Below the pieces are notes generated by a model that made no database searches, was not told where the DNA came from, and saw only the letters and a list, made by a program, of their open reading frames with translations. Shown piece by piece: positions 14,220 through 23,449 of a DNA stretch of 64,000 nucleotides. How positions within the stretch are numbered: position 1 is the first letter of the stretch; every line of letters begins with the position of its first letter. The position numbers were made by a program, and so were the translations under genes. Origin of the DNA: Massilia sp. Root133 (lineage in GTDB: Bacteria; Pseudomonadota; Gammaproteobacteria; Burkholderiales; Burkholderiaceae_D); NCBI RefSeq assembly GCF_001426525.1, contig NZ_LMEW01000004.1, forward strand, positions 1 through 64,000, in the 5' to 3' direction.

Positions 14220-15692
14220 ATGAAGCGTTACGAGCTCCTGGCGGAAGAGATCGCCACGTCGATCAGGAGCGGCATGCTGGACGTCGGCGACCGCCTGCCG
14301 TCGGTGCGCCAGATCAGTACGAGCCGGGGCGTGTCGGTGTCGACCGTGTTCGAAGCCTATTATTTGCTGGAGGCGCGGGGCCTGATCCGGGCGCGCGAGC
14401 GGTCGGGCTATTACGTCACCGCGGGTAACACGAGGCTGCCGCCCGAGCCGGTCATCCACAGCAATTGCAGCACCGGCGCCCACCCGGTGCGCGTCAATGA
14501 CCTCGTATTTTCGATCCTGGAATCGGCCAGGTCGCGCGACGTCGTGCCGCTGGCCTCGGCCTTTCCCAGCCCGCTGCTGTTCCCGCTGCCGCGCCTGGCC
14601 CGCTCGCTGGCGCGGGGCGCGGAAACGATGGACCCGTGGTCCACGGTGGACGCCATCACACCCGGCAGCGCCACGCTGCGCCGCCAGATCGCGACGCGCT
14701 ACCTGGCCGACGGCGCGCTCGTCCAGCCGGACGACGTCGTCATCACGAACGGCGCGCTGGAAGCGCTCAACCTCTGCCTGCAGGCGGTGACGCAGCCGGG
14801 CGACGCCGTGATCGTCGAATCGCCGACGTTCTACGGCGCGCTGCAGGCGCTGGAAAACCTGGGATTGCGGGCGATCGAGGTGCCGTCCTGCCCGCGCGAC
14901 GGCATCTGTCTGGACCGTCTCGCCCAGGCCCTCGCCGCCGACAAGCCGGCCGCCTGCTGGCTCATGACGAACTTCCAGAATCCGCTCGGCAGCCTGATGC
15001 CCGACGCGAACAAGCGCGCCCTCGTCGACCTGCTGGCCGCGCACGGCGTGCCGCTGATCGAGGACGACGTGTACGGCGAGTTGTATTACGGGCCGCGCCG
15101 CCCGCTCCCCGCCAAGGCGTTCGACCAGGAAGGGCTCGTGCTGCACTGCTCGTCGTTCTCGAAATGCCTCGCGCCCGGCTACCGCCTGGGCTGGGCGCTG
15201 CCGGGCCGGTTCCGCGAACAGGTGGCGCGCCTGAAGCTCACGCGCACGCTGGCCGTCGCGGCGCCCGTGCAGGAAGGCCTGTCCGACTACCTGGCGCGCG
15301 GCGGCTACGATCGTCACCTGCGCCAGCTGCGCCACACGCTGGCGCTGCAGCAGACGGCGATGTCCGCCGCCGTGCTGCGCCATTTCCCGGCCGGGACCCG
15401 GGCCAGCCGGCCGGAAGGCGGCTACTTCCTGTGGGTCGAATTCCCGGCCGGCGTCGACGCGCTGTCGCTGCAGCGCGAAGCCTGCCTGCGCAATATCGGC
15501 GTGGCGCCCGGTCCGATGTTTTCCGCGCGGGGCGAGTTCCGCAACTGCATCCGCCTGAACTTCGGCCACCACTGGGATGCGAAGATCGAAGGGGCGATCG
15601 CCACGCTCGGCGCGCTCGCCGCGGCGCAACTGGATAGTCCGCGGCCGGCGCCCGCGATCGAGGAGCCGGGCCTGTCGGCGCTGGGTGCATGA
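14220..15692 (+). CDS. MocR-type (GntR-aminotransferase) regulator
   Basis: A 490-residue PLP-dependent regulator. Residues ~1-70 form a GntR winged helix (YELLAEEIATSIRSGML, GDRLPSVRQISTSRGVS, VFEAYYLLEARGLIRAR). The rest is a type I aminotransferase fold with the PLP lysine at K315 in SSFSKCLAPGYRLGW. AAGGGA sits before the ATG. MocR proteins such as PdxR and GabR control vitamin B6 or amine genes; the target here is unknown. The stop overlaps the ATG of the AraC-type gene (ATGA), pairing two regulators in one operon, which is unusual for MocR proteins, more often divergent from their targets. Confidence 0.9.
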   Translation: MKRYELLAEEIATSIRSGMLDVGDRLPSVRQISTSRGVSVSTVFEAYYLLEARGLIRARERSGYYVTAGNTRLPPEPVIHSNCSTGAHPVRVNDLVFSILESARSRDVVPLASAFPSPLLFPLPRLARSLARGAETMDPWSTVDAITPGSATLRRQIATRYLADGALVQPDDVVITNGALEALNLCLQAVTQPGDAVIVESPTFYGALQALENLGLRAIEVPSCPRDGICLDRLAQALAADKPAACWLMTNFQNPLGSLMPDANKRALVDLLAAHGVPLIEDDVYGELYYGPRRPLPAKAFDQEGLVLHCSSFSKCLAPGYRLGWALPGRFREQVARLKLTRTLAVAAPVQEGLSDYLARGGYDRHLRQLRHTLALQQTAMSAAVLRHFPAGTRASRPEGGYFLWVEFPAGVDALSLQREACLRNIGVAPGPMFSARGEFRNCIRLNFGHHWDAKIEGAIATLGALAAAQLDSPRPAPAIEEPGLSALGA

Positions 15693-16600
15693 CGGCGGCC
15701 TGCCCCGATCCGCTGACGCGCGCGCCGCGGGCCGCGCCCGACGGCCCGCCGACCGACTGGCTCCGTCTGCCGCCGGCGTCGCTGCAGGGAGCGCTCGTCG
15801 CCGTCGTCGGGCGCGACGTCCGCAACGTGACCCTGGACGACGCCCAGCGCCTGTCGCACTTCCCGTCGTCGCAGCTCGTGTCGCTGTCGTGGTACCGCGA
15901 CATCGACGCGGGCCAGGTCTGCATGGAGGGCGGCGTGCCGGTGTGGCGGCCGTTCGGCACGGCGTGCGTGGTCGCCGGCACCCAGGCGCATCCCACCACG
16001 TCGTGGGCGCCGACGACGGGCCACGGCTGCATGGCCCTGTTCCAGGCGGATGCCGCGCAGGCGCTGTTCGGCCTGGACCTCGCGCGCGTGCAGGACCGCT
16101 TCGTGCCCGCCGCCGACGTCATGGGCCGCGAGTGGACGCCGCTGTGGGACGCGTTGCTGGCGAGCCGCGACGAAGACATGGTCGGCGTGTTCGAACACCA
16201 TCTCGCGCGGCGCTGGCAGGCGCTGTCCGGCCGCGCCACGGACCAGCCGTCGCTGCGCCAGCTCGGCCGCAACTGGGTCGAGCGCCTCGCGTGGCAGGCG
16301 CACGAATGGCGGCGCGAGCACAGTCCGCGCCACGTGGAGCGCCGCATCAAGTCGTTCAGCGGCCGCTCGCTGCGCGAATGGCAGTCCATCGTGCGCACGG
16401 AAGGCCTGTTCTTCGCGGCGCGCGACCGCCACGACGCCGGCCAGCCGTTCGACTGGGCCACCATGGCGCTGGACGAAGGCTTTGCCGACCAGGCCCACAT
16501 GACGCGCGCCGTGCGCCGCATCACCGGCTTCACCCCGACGGAGTTCGCGCGCCGCTTCGCCGAGGACGAATCGTTCTGGATGTACCGGCTGTGGGTGTGA
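15689..16600 (+). CDS. AraC-family transcriptional regulator
   Basis: A 303-residue protein with a C-terminal AraC double helix-turn-helix (~200-295). The signature second HTH is ALDEGFADQAHMTRAVRRITGFTPTEFARRF. The N-terminal ~190 residues probably sense a ligand (HFPSSQLVSLSWYRDIDAG, GTQAHPTTSWAP) and resemble the DUF6597-like sensing region of other AraC proteins, though I am unsure of the family. The start codon overlaps the MocR stop. It converges on the TonB receptor gene with only 15 bp between stops. Confidence 0.85.
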   Translation: MTAACPDPLTRAPRAAPDGPPTDWLRLPPASLQGALVAVVGRDVRNVTLDDAQRLSHFPSSQLVSLSWYRDIDAGQVCMEGGVPVWRPFGTACVVAGTQAHPTTSWAPTTGHGCMALFQADAAQALFGLDLARVQDRFVPAADVMGREWTPLWDALLASRDEDMVGVFEHHLARRWQALSGRATDQPSLRQLGRNWVERLAWQAHEWRREHSPRHVERRIKSFSGRSLREWQSIVRTEGLFFAARDRHDAGQPFDWATMALDEGFADQAHMTRAVRRITGFTPTEFARRFAEDESFWMYRLWV

Positions 16601-16615
16601 CCCGTCGGCCGACGC

Positions 16616-18826
16616 TCAGTTGAATGTGTAACGTACGCCGACGCGTACCATGCGCGGCGCGCCGGGCGCGTAGAACGTCGAGTGTGCGCGGTCTTCCTTG
16701 ACGAAGCCGCCGTCCGCATCGAACCCGGTCGTCCCGAGCTGCGCCGCCGTCGCATAGCGCCGGTCGAACAGGTTGTCCACCTGGGCGAACACGCGCAGGC
16801 GCGGCGTCGCCTGGAACGCCGTGCCGAAGTCGAACACGGCGTGGCCAGTCGTGGCGCCGCGGCCCAGCCAGTCCGTGCCGTCCGGGCGGTGCAAGCCGTT
16901 CTCGTTGCCGCGCGCCGTCGAGCCGGAGACCGCCAGCACGCCCAGTTCCGCCGACCACGCAGGCGTGACCTGCCATTCCGCGCGCGCCTTGAACACGTGG
17001 CGCGGCATCAGGGGGATGCGGTCGCCGGGACGGATCGCGATATTGCCGTCGGCATCCGCGCTGCTGTTGCCCGCGCCGCCCACGGTCTCGCCGCTTGCGA
17101 ACGTCGCATGCAGGTACGTGTAATACGCGGAGACGGTCACCGGTCCGGCGCGGCCGTCGACGCCCAGCTCGACGCCCTGGCGCCGGGTGCGGCCGAAATT
17201 GCGGAAGTAGCCGAAGCCCGCCGCGTCGTCCGCGACGAACAGGATGTCGTCGTCGTTCGTCGCGCGGAACACGCTGGCGTTCCAGTGCATGCGGCCGATG
17301 GTGCCGCGCACGCCCGCTTCCCACGTGCGCGTGACGACCTGCTTCAGCGGCGGATCGCCCGCCATCGCGTTCGGCAGCTTGCAGGGATTCGCCGGATCGG
17401 CGCAGCCCAGTTCCACCGCCGTCGGCGTGCGGCTGCCTTCGTCGTAGCCGGCATAGACATTGAATGTGCGCGACGGCGCCCAGGTGATGCCGAGCGCCGG
17501 ATTGAAGCGGCCGAAATGGTGGTCGCCGTCGAGCGAGCCGCTGCCGCCGCCCGGATGGATCCGGTCGCGGTTATGCACCGCCGTCCGGTTGTAGCGCCCG
17601 GACAGCGTCACGTGCAGGTCGTCGAGCAGGTCGATGGTATCCGTCGCGAAGACGCTCCACGTGCGCGTGCGGCCGACGAGGTCGATGGCCATGTCGTCGT
17701 CGAACGTATTCACCGGCGTGACGCTGCGGTCCGCATGCAAGTCGCCATATTGCGCATCCTGGCGGAAGTCCGCGCGGCTCGCGTCGTACGCCGCGCCGAC
17801 CGTCAGCCGGCCGGAGAACTCGGCCTGTCCGCTCAGCCCATGGTTCGACTGCGTGCTCGCGGTGCGGTTGACGATGGCGTCGAACAGCCCGTCGTCGTCG
17901 TTCAAGTCGCCATTGAACGTGGTCGTGCGGATGTGGCGGTAATACGCGTTCCCGGACAACAGCACATCGTCCGCCACCTTGCGGCTGCCCGTCAGGTTGA
18001 GCAGCACGGCGCGGTTGCGCGTCACGTCCGGCTTCGTGTAGACGCTCGCGTAGTCCCGGTCGAGCAGCCGCTGCTCCTGCAGCCCGTTGCCGGCCAGGCG
18101 GCTGCCGGACAGCGCGATGCTCGCCGCCACGTCCGTAACGCCGTCGTGCCAGCCCGCCTTGCCGAACATCTGGCCGAGGCGCGTGGGCGAGTCGTCGCGC
18201 CAGCCGCCGTCGCGGAACGCCGTGCCGGTGACGTACCAGTGCAGGCCGCGGTCGTCGTGGCCGCCGTGCTCGAACACGATCTCGCCGCGGCCGTAACTGC
18301 CGGCCTGGGCCTGCACGGCGCTGCCCGCATCGTGCAGGCCATCCTTCGTGCGGACGGCCAGCGCCCCGCCCAGCGTATTCAGGCCGAACAGCGGATTCGA
18401 GCCCGGCATGAGGCTCAGCGTGGAGATGGCCGCGCGCGGAATCAGGTCCCAGCTGACGACGTCGCCGAACGGCTGGTTCATGCGCACGCCGTCCACGTAG
18501 ACGGACAATCCCTGCGGCGTGCCCAGCAACGGCGACACCGTGAAGCCGCGGTAGCTGACGTCCGGCTGGAATGGATTGCCCTGGATCTCGTTGACGAACA
18601 CGCTGCCCAGGCGGCGGTTCAGCGCGGCCGGCAAGGTCGCGGCGGACGGGTCGTTCATGTCGTCGCCATCCAGCGCCTGGACGTTCGCGGGGATCCGCTC
18701 GCGCGCGACGCCCAGGCCCTGCAGCGGCGTCGTGCCGACGATTTCCACGATGGCGGGCGCCGGCTCGGCCGCGGCGATGCCGTGACAGAGTGCCGCGACG
18801 GCGGCGGCGAGTGCGGTGCGGGTCAT
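16616..18826 (-). CDS. TonB-dependent outer-membrane receptor
   Basis: A 736-residue importer. AGGAG lies eight bases before the ATG at 18826, giving a signal peptide MTRTALAAAVAALCHGIAAA. The plug domain (~30-150) has VEIVGTTPLQGLGVARERIP, DVSYRGFTVSPLLGTPQGL, VYVDGVRMNQPFGD and LFGLNTLGGALAVRTK; a 22-strand barrel follows and ends in VRVGVRYTFN. One extracellular loop carries two close cysteines (LGCADPANPCK). The substrate is unclear: iron chelates are commonest for this sequence type. It is divergent from a two-component system 126 bp away that may control it. Confidence 0.92.
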   Translation of the reverse strand: MTRTALAAAVAALCHGIAAAEPAPAIVEIVGTTPLQGLGVARERIPANVQALDGDDMNDPSAATLPAALNRRLGSVFVNEIQGNPFQPDVSYRGFTVSPLLGTPQGLSVYVDGVRMNQPFGDVVSWDLIPRAAISTLSLMPGSNPLFGLNTLGGALAVRTKDGLHDAGSAVQAQAGSYGRGEIVFEHGGHDDRGLHWYVTGTAFRDGGWRDDSPTRLGQMFGKAGWHDGVTDVAASIALSGSRLAGNGLQEQRLLDRDYASVYTKPDVTRNRAVLLNLTGSRKVADDVLLSGNAYYRHIRTTTFNGDLNDDDGLFDAIVNRTASTQSNHGLSGQAEFSGRLTVGAAYDASRADFRQDAQYGDLHADRSVTPVNTFDDDMAIDLVGRTRTWSVFATDTIDLLDDLHVTLSGRYNRTAVHNRDRIHPGGGSGSLDGDHHFGRFNPALGITWAPSRTFNVYAGYDEGSRTPTAVELGCADPANPCKLPNAMAGDPPLKQVVTRTWEAGVRGTIGRMHWNASVFRATNDDDILFVADDAAGFGYFRNFGRTRRQGVELGVDGRAGPVTVSAYYTYLHATFASGETVGGAGNSSADADGNIAIRPGDRIPLMPRHVFKARAEWQVTPAWSAELGVLAVSGSTARGNENGLHRPDGTDWLGRGATTGHAVFDFGTAFQATPRLRVFAQVDNLFDRRYATAAQLGTTGFDADGGFVKEDRAHSTFYAPGAPRMVRVGVRYTFN

Positions 18827-18952
18827 ATCGATGTCTCCTTGTGTTTTCTTTTGCACGAACTATTCCAGCGCCGCCGCGGCGGCGACAGGGAAAAATTCCC
18901 GACTGGTATGGAAGTTGCGTACACGAGGGCAAACAACACACACGAGGGGAAC

Positions 18953-20242
18953 ATGGACCTGCGCCGCCGCCTTCTCGGCTCGCTCTGCCTGCTGTTGGGC
19001 AGCCTGCTGGCCATGACCACGCTGATACAACTGTATTCGCTCCGGAGCGACATCCGTGCCGAGGTGGACGCGTCCACGCGCCTCGTGAACGTGCTCGCGG
19101 CGGCCGGCAGCGCCCCCGCCGACGACGCGGGCGCCGTACGCGCGCTGCTCGCCGGCGCCGGCCTGCGCCACCTGAGCATCCGCACGGCGGACGAACCGCC
19201 GCCGCAGCGCGCCGCGCACCCGCTTCCGGCCTGGCTGGGGTTCGCCCCGCCGGACCGCGGCGAGCGGGCGATACGCATCGGCGGGCAACTGCTCTACATC
19301 GCGCCGAATCCCGAGTCGGAAATCGGCGAGCGCCTGCACGACACTGTGCAAATCTGGATCACCCTGTTGTTCTTTTCCGGTACAACCCTGGCCGTCACGT
19401 GGTGGTGCGCCGACCGCGCGCTGTCGCCCGTGCGCGCGCTGGAGGCGGGCCTGCACCGCCTGGCGCGGGGCGAACCCGATCCCGCCCTGCCCGCGTTCGC
19501 GCTGCGCGAATTCCGCCGCGTGGCCGACGCCATCACCCACCTCGCGCGCACGCTGGCCGACGCGCGCGGCGCGCAGCACGCGCTGGCGCGCCAGCTGATC
19601 ACGGTGCAGGAAGACGAACGGCGCGTGCTGGCGCGCGAGCTGCACGACGAGATGGGCCAGACGCTGACGGCACTGAACGTCACCGCGACCCATCTCGCGC
19701 GCCATGCGAACATGCTGACGCGCGACGCGGTGGCCGAATGCGCGACCGACCTGCGGCGCGAGATCCGCACGTGCGGCGAGCAGTTGCGCGCGATGCTCAA
19801 AACGTTGCGCCCGCACGGCCTGCACGCGGCCGGCCTGGCGCAGACCCTGCGCGAACTGGTCCTGGGCTGGCGCGCGCGCCACACGGACATCGATTTCGAG
19901 CTCGACCTGCCCACGCAGCTGCCGGACGTGGGCGAGCTGTTGTCGCTGACGGTCTACCGCGTCGTACAGGAAGCCGTGACGAACGTGGTCCGCCACAGCG
20001 GTGCGTCGCTGTGCGTCGTGCGGCTCGCGGTGCGCACCGGCGGCCTCGTGCTGGAAGTGCGCGACGACGGCCGCGGCCTCCCCGCGGAGGGCGCGACGTG
20101 GCACGGCGGCCTGCTCGGCATCACGGAACGTATCGCCATGGCGGGCGGCCAGCTGCGCCTCGTGGCCGGCCCGGCGGGCGGCCTGCGCCTGCTGGCGACG
20201 CTGCCGCTGCCGGTGCCGGAGGCCACGGAGGTGCCGGCATGA
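18953..20242 (+). CDS. NarL-type sensor histidine kinase (HisKA_3)
   Basis: A 429-residue membrane kinase. TM1 is ~7-29 and TM2 ~133-153 (WITLLFFSGTTLAVTWW), bracketing a short ~100-residue periplasmic sensor; a HAMP region follows (~155-205, RALSPVRALEAGLHRLARG). The catalytic core has the phosphoacceptor His in ARELHDEMGQTLTALN, the N box VVQEAVTNVVRHS and G boxes DDGRGLP and GLLGITERI. The start at 18953 follows GAGGGG; an upstream in-frame ATG at 18908 has less support. It overlaps the response-regulator gene by 4 bp and is divergent from the TonB receptor. Confidence 0.92.
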   Translation: MDLRRRLLGSLCLLLGSLLAMTTLIQLYSLRSDIRAEVDASTRLVNVLAAAGSAPADDAGAVRALLAGAGLRHLSIRTADEPPPQRAAHPLPAWLGFAPPDRGERAIRIGGQLLYIAPNPESEIGERLHDTVQIWITLLFFSGTTLAVTWWCADRALSPVRALEAGLHRLARGEPDPALPAFALREFRRVADAITHLARTLADARGAQHALARQLITVQEDERRVLARELHDEMGQTLTALNVTATHLARHANMLTRDAVAECATDLRREIRTCGEQLRAMLKTLRPHGLHAAGLAQTLRELVLGWRARHTDIDFELDLPTQLPDVGELLSLTVYRVVQEAVTNVVRHSGASLCVVRLAVRTGGLVLEVRDDGRGLPAEGATWHGGLLGITERIAMAGGQLRLVAGPAGGLRLLATLPLPVPEATEVPA

Positions 20243-20868
20243 TCCGCATCGTCCTCGTCGACGACCACGCCGTCGTCCGCAGCGGCTACCGCCGGCTCTT
20301 GTGCGCCGAACCCGATTTCGACGTCGTCGGCGAGGCGGCGAGCGCGCCGGAAGCGAACGCGCTCGTCCAGCAGGTCCGGCCGGACGTCGCCATCGTCGAC
20401 CTGAGCCTGAAAGGCAGCAGCGGCCTGGAAGCCATCGCCGGCATGCGCGCCCGCCAGCCCGGCCTGCGGGTGCTGGTGCTGTCGATGCACGACAGCGCCG
20501 GCCATGTCGCCCAGGCGCTGAAGGCGGGCGCGCACGGCTACCTCACCAAGCGCAGCGAGCCGGAAGAACTCATCACGGGCATCCGCGCCGTGATGAACGG
20601 GACGCGCATTCTGTCGTCCGACGTGGCGGCCGCAGTGGCGCCGGCGCCCCTGGACGGCCTGACGCCGCGCGAATTCGACATGCTGCGCCTGCTCGTGCAC
20701 GGCGAATCCGTGCAGGCCATCGCGGCCCAGCTCACGGTCAGCCCGAAGACGGTGTTGAACACCCTCACGTCCGTGCGCCAGAAGCTGGGGGCGGACAACG
20801 ATTTCCGGTTGATGCACCTGGCGGCGCGGCTGGGGATCGTGGAGTTCGGGGGGGCGGTGCCGGCGTGA
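20239..20868 (+). CDS. NarL/FixJ-family response regulator
   Basis: A 209-residue regulator. The receiver (~1-120) has the acidic pair VDDHAVVRSGYRRLL, the phospho-acceptor Asp in AIVDLSLKGSSGLE, the Ser/Thr switch in VLSMHD and the Lys in YLTKRSEPEEL. The C-terminal LuxR-type helix-turn-helix is LTPREFDMLRLLVHGESV followed by IAAQLTVSPKTVLNTL. It is translated with the upstream kinase through an ATGA overlap and is its obvious partner. Confidence 0.93.
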   Translation: MIRIVLVDDHAVVRSGYRRLLCAEPDFDVVGEAASAPEANALVQQVRPDVAIVDLSLKGSSGLEAIAGMRARQPGLRVLVLSMHDSAGHVAQALKAGAHGYLTKRSEPEELITGIRAVMNGTRILSSDVAAAVAPAPLDGLTPREFDMLRLLVHGESVQAIAAQLTVSPKTVLNTLTSVRQKLGADNDFRLMHLAARLGIVEFGGAVPA

Positions 20869-20882
20869 TGGTTCCAACGTCC

Positions 20883-21000
20883 TTCCCGCGCAGGCGGGAA
20901 TCCATGCTGAGCGACCGGTGTCGCCCTGGCGAAATGCACCGCGATGGTTCCGGCGTACCGAATTCTGTATTTCAGCATGGGTTCCCGCTTCCGCGGGAAC
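20883..21000. repeat. REP-like inverted repeat pair
   Basis: Two ~28-bp arms (from 20883 and to 21000) are inverted copies of each other with three mismatches, ~70 bp apart. Each arm is itself a hairpin: TTCCCGC-GCAG-GCGGGAA at 20883-20900 and GTTCCCGC-TTCC-GCGGGAAC at 20981-21000, each flanked by CCATGCTGA. This is the layout of a bacterial interspersed mosaic element between convergent genes, and it may also stop transcription from both sides. Confidence 0.75.
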
Positions 21001-21006
21001 GACGGA

Positions 21007-21831
21007 TCACGGCGCCGTAAACACGCGGTTCAGCTCAGCCGCCGGCAGCGCATCGTCCGCATACCCGAAGGTGCCCTGCTCCAGGACTTCTTTCGCGTCG
21101 CGCACGAGCGCGCCGTACGCGGCGCGCGCAAGCGACGCGCCCAGGCTCACGCGTGTGACGCCCAGCGCCGCCAGTTCCGCCACGGTCAGGCCCAGGCCCG
21201 GCGCACCGGCCATGAAGTTCACGGGCCGGTCGACCGCGCGCACGACGGCCGCGATGTCTTCCCGTTTCGCGATACCCGGCGCGAACAGCACGTCGGCACC
21301 CGCTTCCTGGTAAGCCTGCAGGCGGCGGATGGTGTCGGCCAGGTCCGGCCGGCCGACGCGGAAGTTTTCCGCGCGTGCCGTCAGCATGAATTTGAAGGGG
21401 AGTCCACGCGCCGCCTCCACGGCCGCGCGGATGCGGTCGGTGGCGAGGCCGATGTCGAACAACGGCGCGTCCGGATCGTCGGTCGCGTCCTCGATGGAAC
21501 CGCCGACGATGCCCGTCGCCGCCGCCTCGACGATCGTGCGGGCCGCGTCTTCCGGCGCGTCGCCGAAGCCGGATTGCAGGTCGGCGGACAGCGGCAGGTC
21601 GGTCGCCGCGGCCAGTTCGGCCAGGTGCGGCAGCATCTCCGCGATGGTGATCGTCGGATCCGTCTTCGCCTTCGAGAACGCGAAGCCGGCGCTGGTGCCC
21701 GCCAGCGCCTGGTAGCCCAGGTGCTGCAGCAGCTTCGCCGATCCCGCATCCCACGGGTTCGGGATGACGAAGCAGTTGCCGCGGCGGTGCAGGTCGACGA
21801 ATGCCTGCGCTTTTTCCAGCTGGGTCTTCAT
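21007..21831 (-). CDS. Isocitrate lyase/PEP mutase-family protein
   Basis: A 274-residue TIM-barrel enzyme. FVIPNPWDAGSAKLL, LAGTSAGFAFSKAK, LSADLQSGFGDAPED and GIVGGSIEDATDD follow the plan of the PEP mutase/isocitrate lyase superfamily, with the metal-binding acidic residues in the last two segments. In place of the KKCGH-type catalytic loop of true isocitrate lyases it has LTARAENFRVGR, like the large, mostly uncharacterised oxaloacetate decarboxylase/lyase-like branch. The exact reaction is not predictable. GGAG precedes the ATG. It lies 67 bp after pyruvate kinase on the same strand and may share its transcript. Confidence 0.85.
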   Translation of the reverse strand: MKTQLEKAQAFVDLHRRGNCFVIPNPWDAGSAKLLQHLGYQALAGTSAGFAFSKAKTDPTITIAEMLPHLAELAAATDLPLSADLQSGFGDAPEDAARTIVEAAATGIVGGSIEDATDDPDAPLFDIGLATDRIRAAVEAARGLPFKFMLTARAENFRVGRPDLADTIRRLQAYQEAGADVLFAPGIAKREDIAAVVRAVDRPVNFMAGAPGLGLTVAELAALGVTRVSLGASLARAAYGALVRDAKEVLEQGTFGYADDALPAAELNRVFTAP

Positions 21832-21898
21832 GCGTTTCTCCTGTCGGTGGTGGAAACCCTACGTTACCAGAGCCGCACGGCAGAAGATGCGCACATAG

Positions 21899-23329
21899 TC
21901 ACACGCCCGGTTCCTCGCCCACGCGCACGACGTGCAGCAGGTTCGTGCGGCCCGGACGCCCGGACGGGAAGCCCGCCACCACGACGACGTCGTCGCCCGC
22001 ATCGGCCAGGCCATGGAAACGCGCGGCCGCGACGCCGTCCGCCACCATGCGGTCGAAGCCTTCCGCTTCCTCGAACGGGACCGGATGCACGCCCCACACG
22101 AGCGCGAGGCGGCGCGCGATGGCCATCTTCGGCGTCAAGGCGAGAATCGGCGCGGTGGGACGCTCCCGGCTCGCGCGCAGGCACGTCGCGCCGCTCGCGG
22201 TGTACGTGACGGTGGCAGCGGGCGCCAGCAAATTCGTCACGCGGCGCAGCGCGCAGCAGATGGCGTCCGCGGTCGTCTTGTCGGCCGGCTTGTGGCTCGC
22301 ATCCAGGCCTTCGCGCCAGCGCGGGTCCTGCTCCACTTCGCGGATCACGTTGTCCATCACGGCCACCGATTGCACCGGGTACTGGCCGGACGCCGATTCG
22401 GCCGACAGCATCACGGCGTCCGCGCCTTCGTAGATGGCGGTGGCGACGTCCGACACTTCGGCGCGCGTGGGCACCGGCGCCGTCGTCATCGATTCCAGCA
22501 TCTGCGTGGCGACGACGACGGGGCGGCCGGCCGCGCGCGCCGCGTGCACGATCCGGCGCTGCAGCACGGGCACCTGTTGCGGCGGGAGTTCCACGCCCAG
22601 GTCGCCACGCGCCACCATGATGCCGTCGGCCAGCGCCACGATGCCGTCCAGCGCATCGATCGCGGCCGGCTTTTCCAGCTTGGCCATGATCCACGCCCGG
22701 TCGCCGATCAGGCTCCTCGCCTCGACGATGTCCTCAGGGCGCTGCACGAACGACAGCGCGACCCAGTCCACGCCCAGCTCCAGGCCGAACGCCAGGTCGG
22801 CGCGGTCCTTCGTCGTCAGCGGGGAAATCGGCAGCACGACGCCGGGCACGTTGACGCCCTTGCGGTCGGACAGCGCGCCGCCCACCATCACGGTCGTCTG
22901 GGCGAAGTCGGCGCCGCAGGCGTCCACGCGCAGGCGCAGCTTGCCGTCGTCCAGCAGCAGGTCGGTGCCGGGGCGCAGCGCGGCGAAGATCTCAGGATGC
23001 GGCATGCCGGCGCGGGTCGCATCGCCTTCCGCCGTGTCGAGGTCGAGGCGGAAGCGGCTGCCGGTTTCGAGGACGGCTCTGCCGCCCGCCATGCGGCCCA
23101 CGCGCAGCTTCGGTCCCTGCAAGTCCATCAGCACGCCGATGGGCCGGCCGATGTCGCGCTCGACGCTGCGGATGGTGTGATAGCGCGCGGCGTGGTCGTC
23201 GTGGCTGCCGTGGCTGAAGTTCAAACGGAAGACGTCGGCGCCGGCGAGTGCGAGCGCGTAGATCTGGTCGGGGGTGGAACTGGAGGGGCCGAGAGTGGCG
23301 AGGATGCGGGCGCGGCGTTGGCGTAGCAT
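21899..23329 (-). CDS. pyk: Pyruvate kinase
   Basis: A 476-residue glycolytic enzyme converting PEP and ADP to pyruvate and ATP. Visible motifs: RRARILATLGPSS and FRLNFSHGSHDDH at the N-terminus, LMDLQGPKLRVG, the active-site signature IMAKLEKPAAIDAL with its essential Lys and Glu, MVARGDLGVELP, and VVATQMLESMTTAPVPTRAEVSDVA split across two stretches. The C-terminal allosteric domain is full length. AAGGA sits before the ATG. It lies downstream of the glyoxylate-to-2-phosphoglycerate operon, two steps further along the same route, but a strong terminator separates them. Confidence 0.95.
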   Translation of the reverse strand: MLRQRRARILATLGPSSSTPDQIYALALAGADVFRLNFSHGSHDDHAARYHTIRSVERDIGRPIGVLMDLQGPKLRVGRMAGGRAVLETGSRFRLDLDTAEGDATRAGMPHPEIFAALRPGTDLLLDDGKLRLRVDACGADFAQTTVMVGGALSDRKGVNVPGVVLPISPLTTKDRADLAFGLELGVDWVALSFVQRPEDIVEARSLIGDRAWIMAKLEKPAAIDALDGIVALADGIMVARGDLGVELPPQQVPVLQRRIVHAARAAGRPVVVATQMLESMTTAPVPTRAEVSDVATAIYEGADAVMLSAESASGQYPVQSVAVMDNVIREVEQDPRWREGLDASHKPADKTTADAICCALRRVTNLLAPAATVTYTASGATCLRASRERPTAPILALTPKMAIARRLALVWGVHPVPFEEAEGFDRMVADGVAAARFHGLADAGDDVVVVAGFPSGRPGRTNLLHVVRVGEEPGV

Positions 23330-23341
23330 GGGTTAATCCTT

Positions 23342-23380
23342 AAAAAAAAACGGGTACGCCGCCGCCGCGGCGCACCCGTT
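23342..23380 (-). terminator. Rho-independent terminator of the glyoxylate operon
   Basis: Read on the minus strand, a GC-rich stem (AACGGGT and CGCCG pairing with CGGCG and ACCCGTT, 23349-23380) is followed by nine T residues (23350-23342). It lies ~70 bp after the glycerate kinase stop and only 12 bp before the pyruvate kinase ATG, so it ends the gcl operon or works as a partial attenuator for read-through into pyk. Confidence 0.8.
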
Positions 23381-23404
23381 AAAGGGAAGACTTTCTCTTC
23401 TCTC

Positions 23405-23443
23405 GGGGTCAGAGCCCGGTGTTCACGGGTGGGCTCTGACCCC
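23405..23443. repeat. Perfect 13-bp inverted repeat (REP-like hairpin)
   Basis: GGGGTCAGAGCCC at 23405-23417 and its exact complement GGGCTCTGACCCC at 23431-23443 enclose a 13-base loop. From memory, this GGGGTCAGAGCCC palindrome type recurs in intergenic regions of Burkholderiales and fits a REP sequence mobilised by a RAYT transposase. It sits between the glycerate kinase stop and the terminator. Confidence 0.65.
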
Positions 23444-23449
23444 GACTGA

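Noticed and set aside
16616-20868. TonB receptor plus two-component genes as a SusCD/PUL-type glycan locus
   Set aside because: There is no SusD, no sigma/anti-sigma pair and no glycosidase nearby; only the divergent arrangement is supported.
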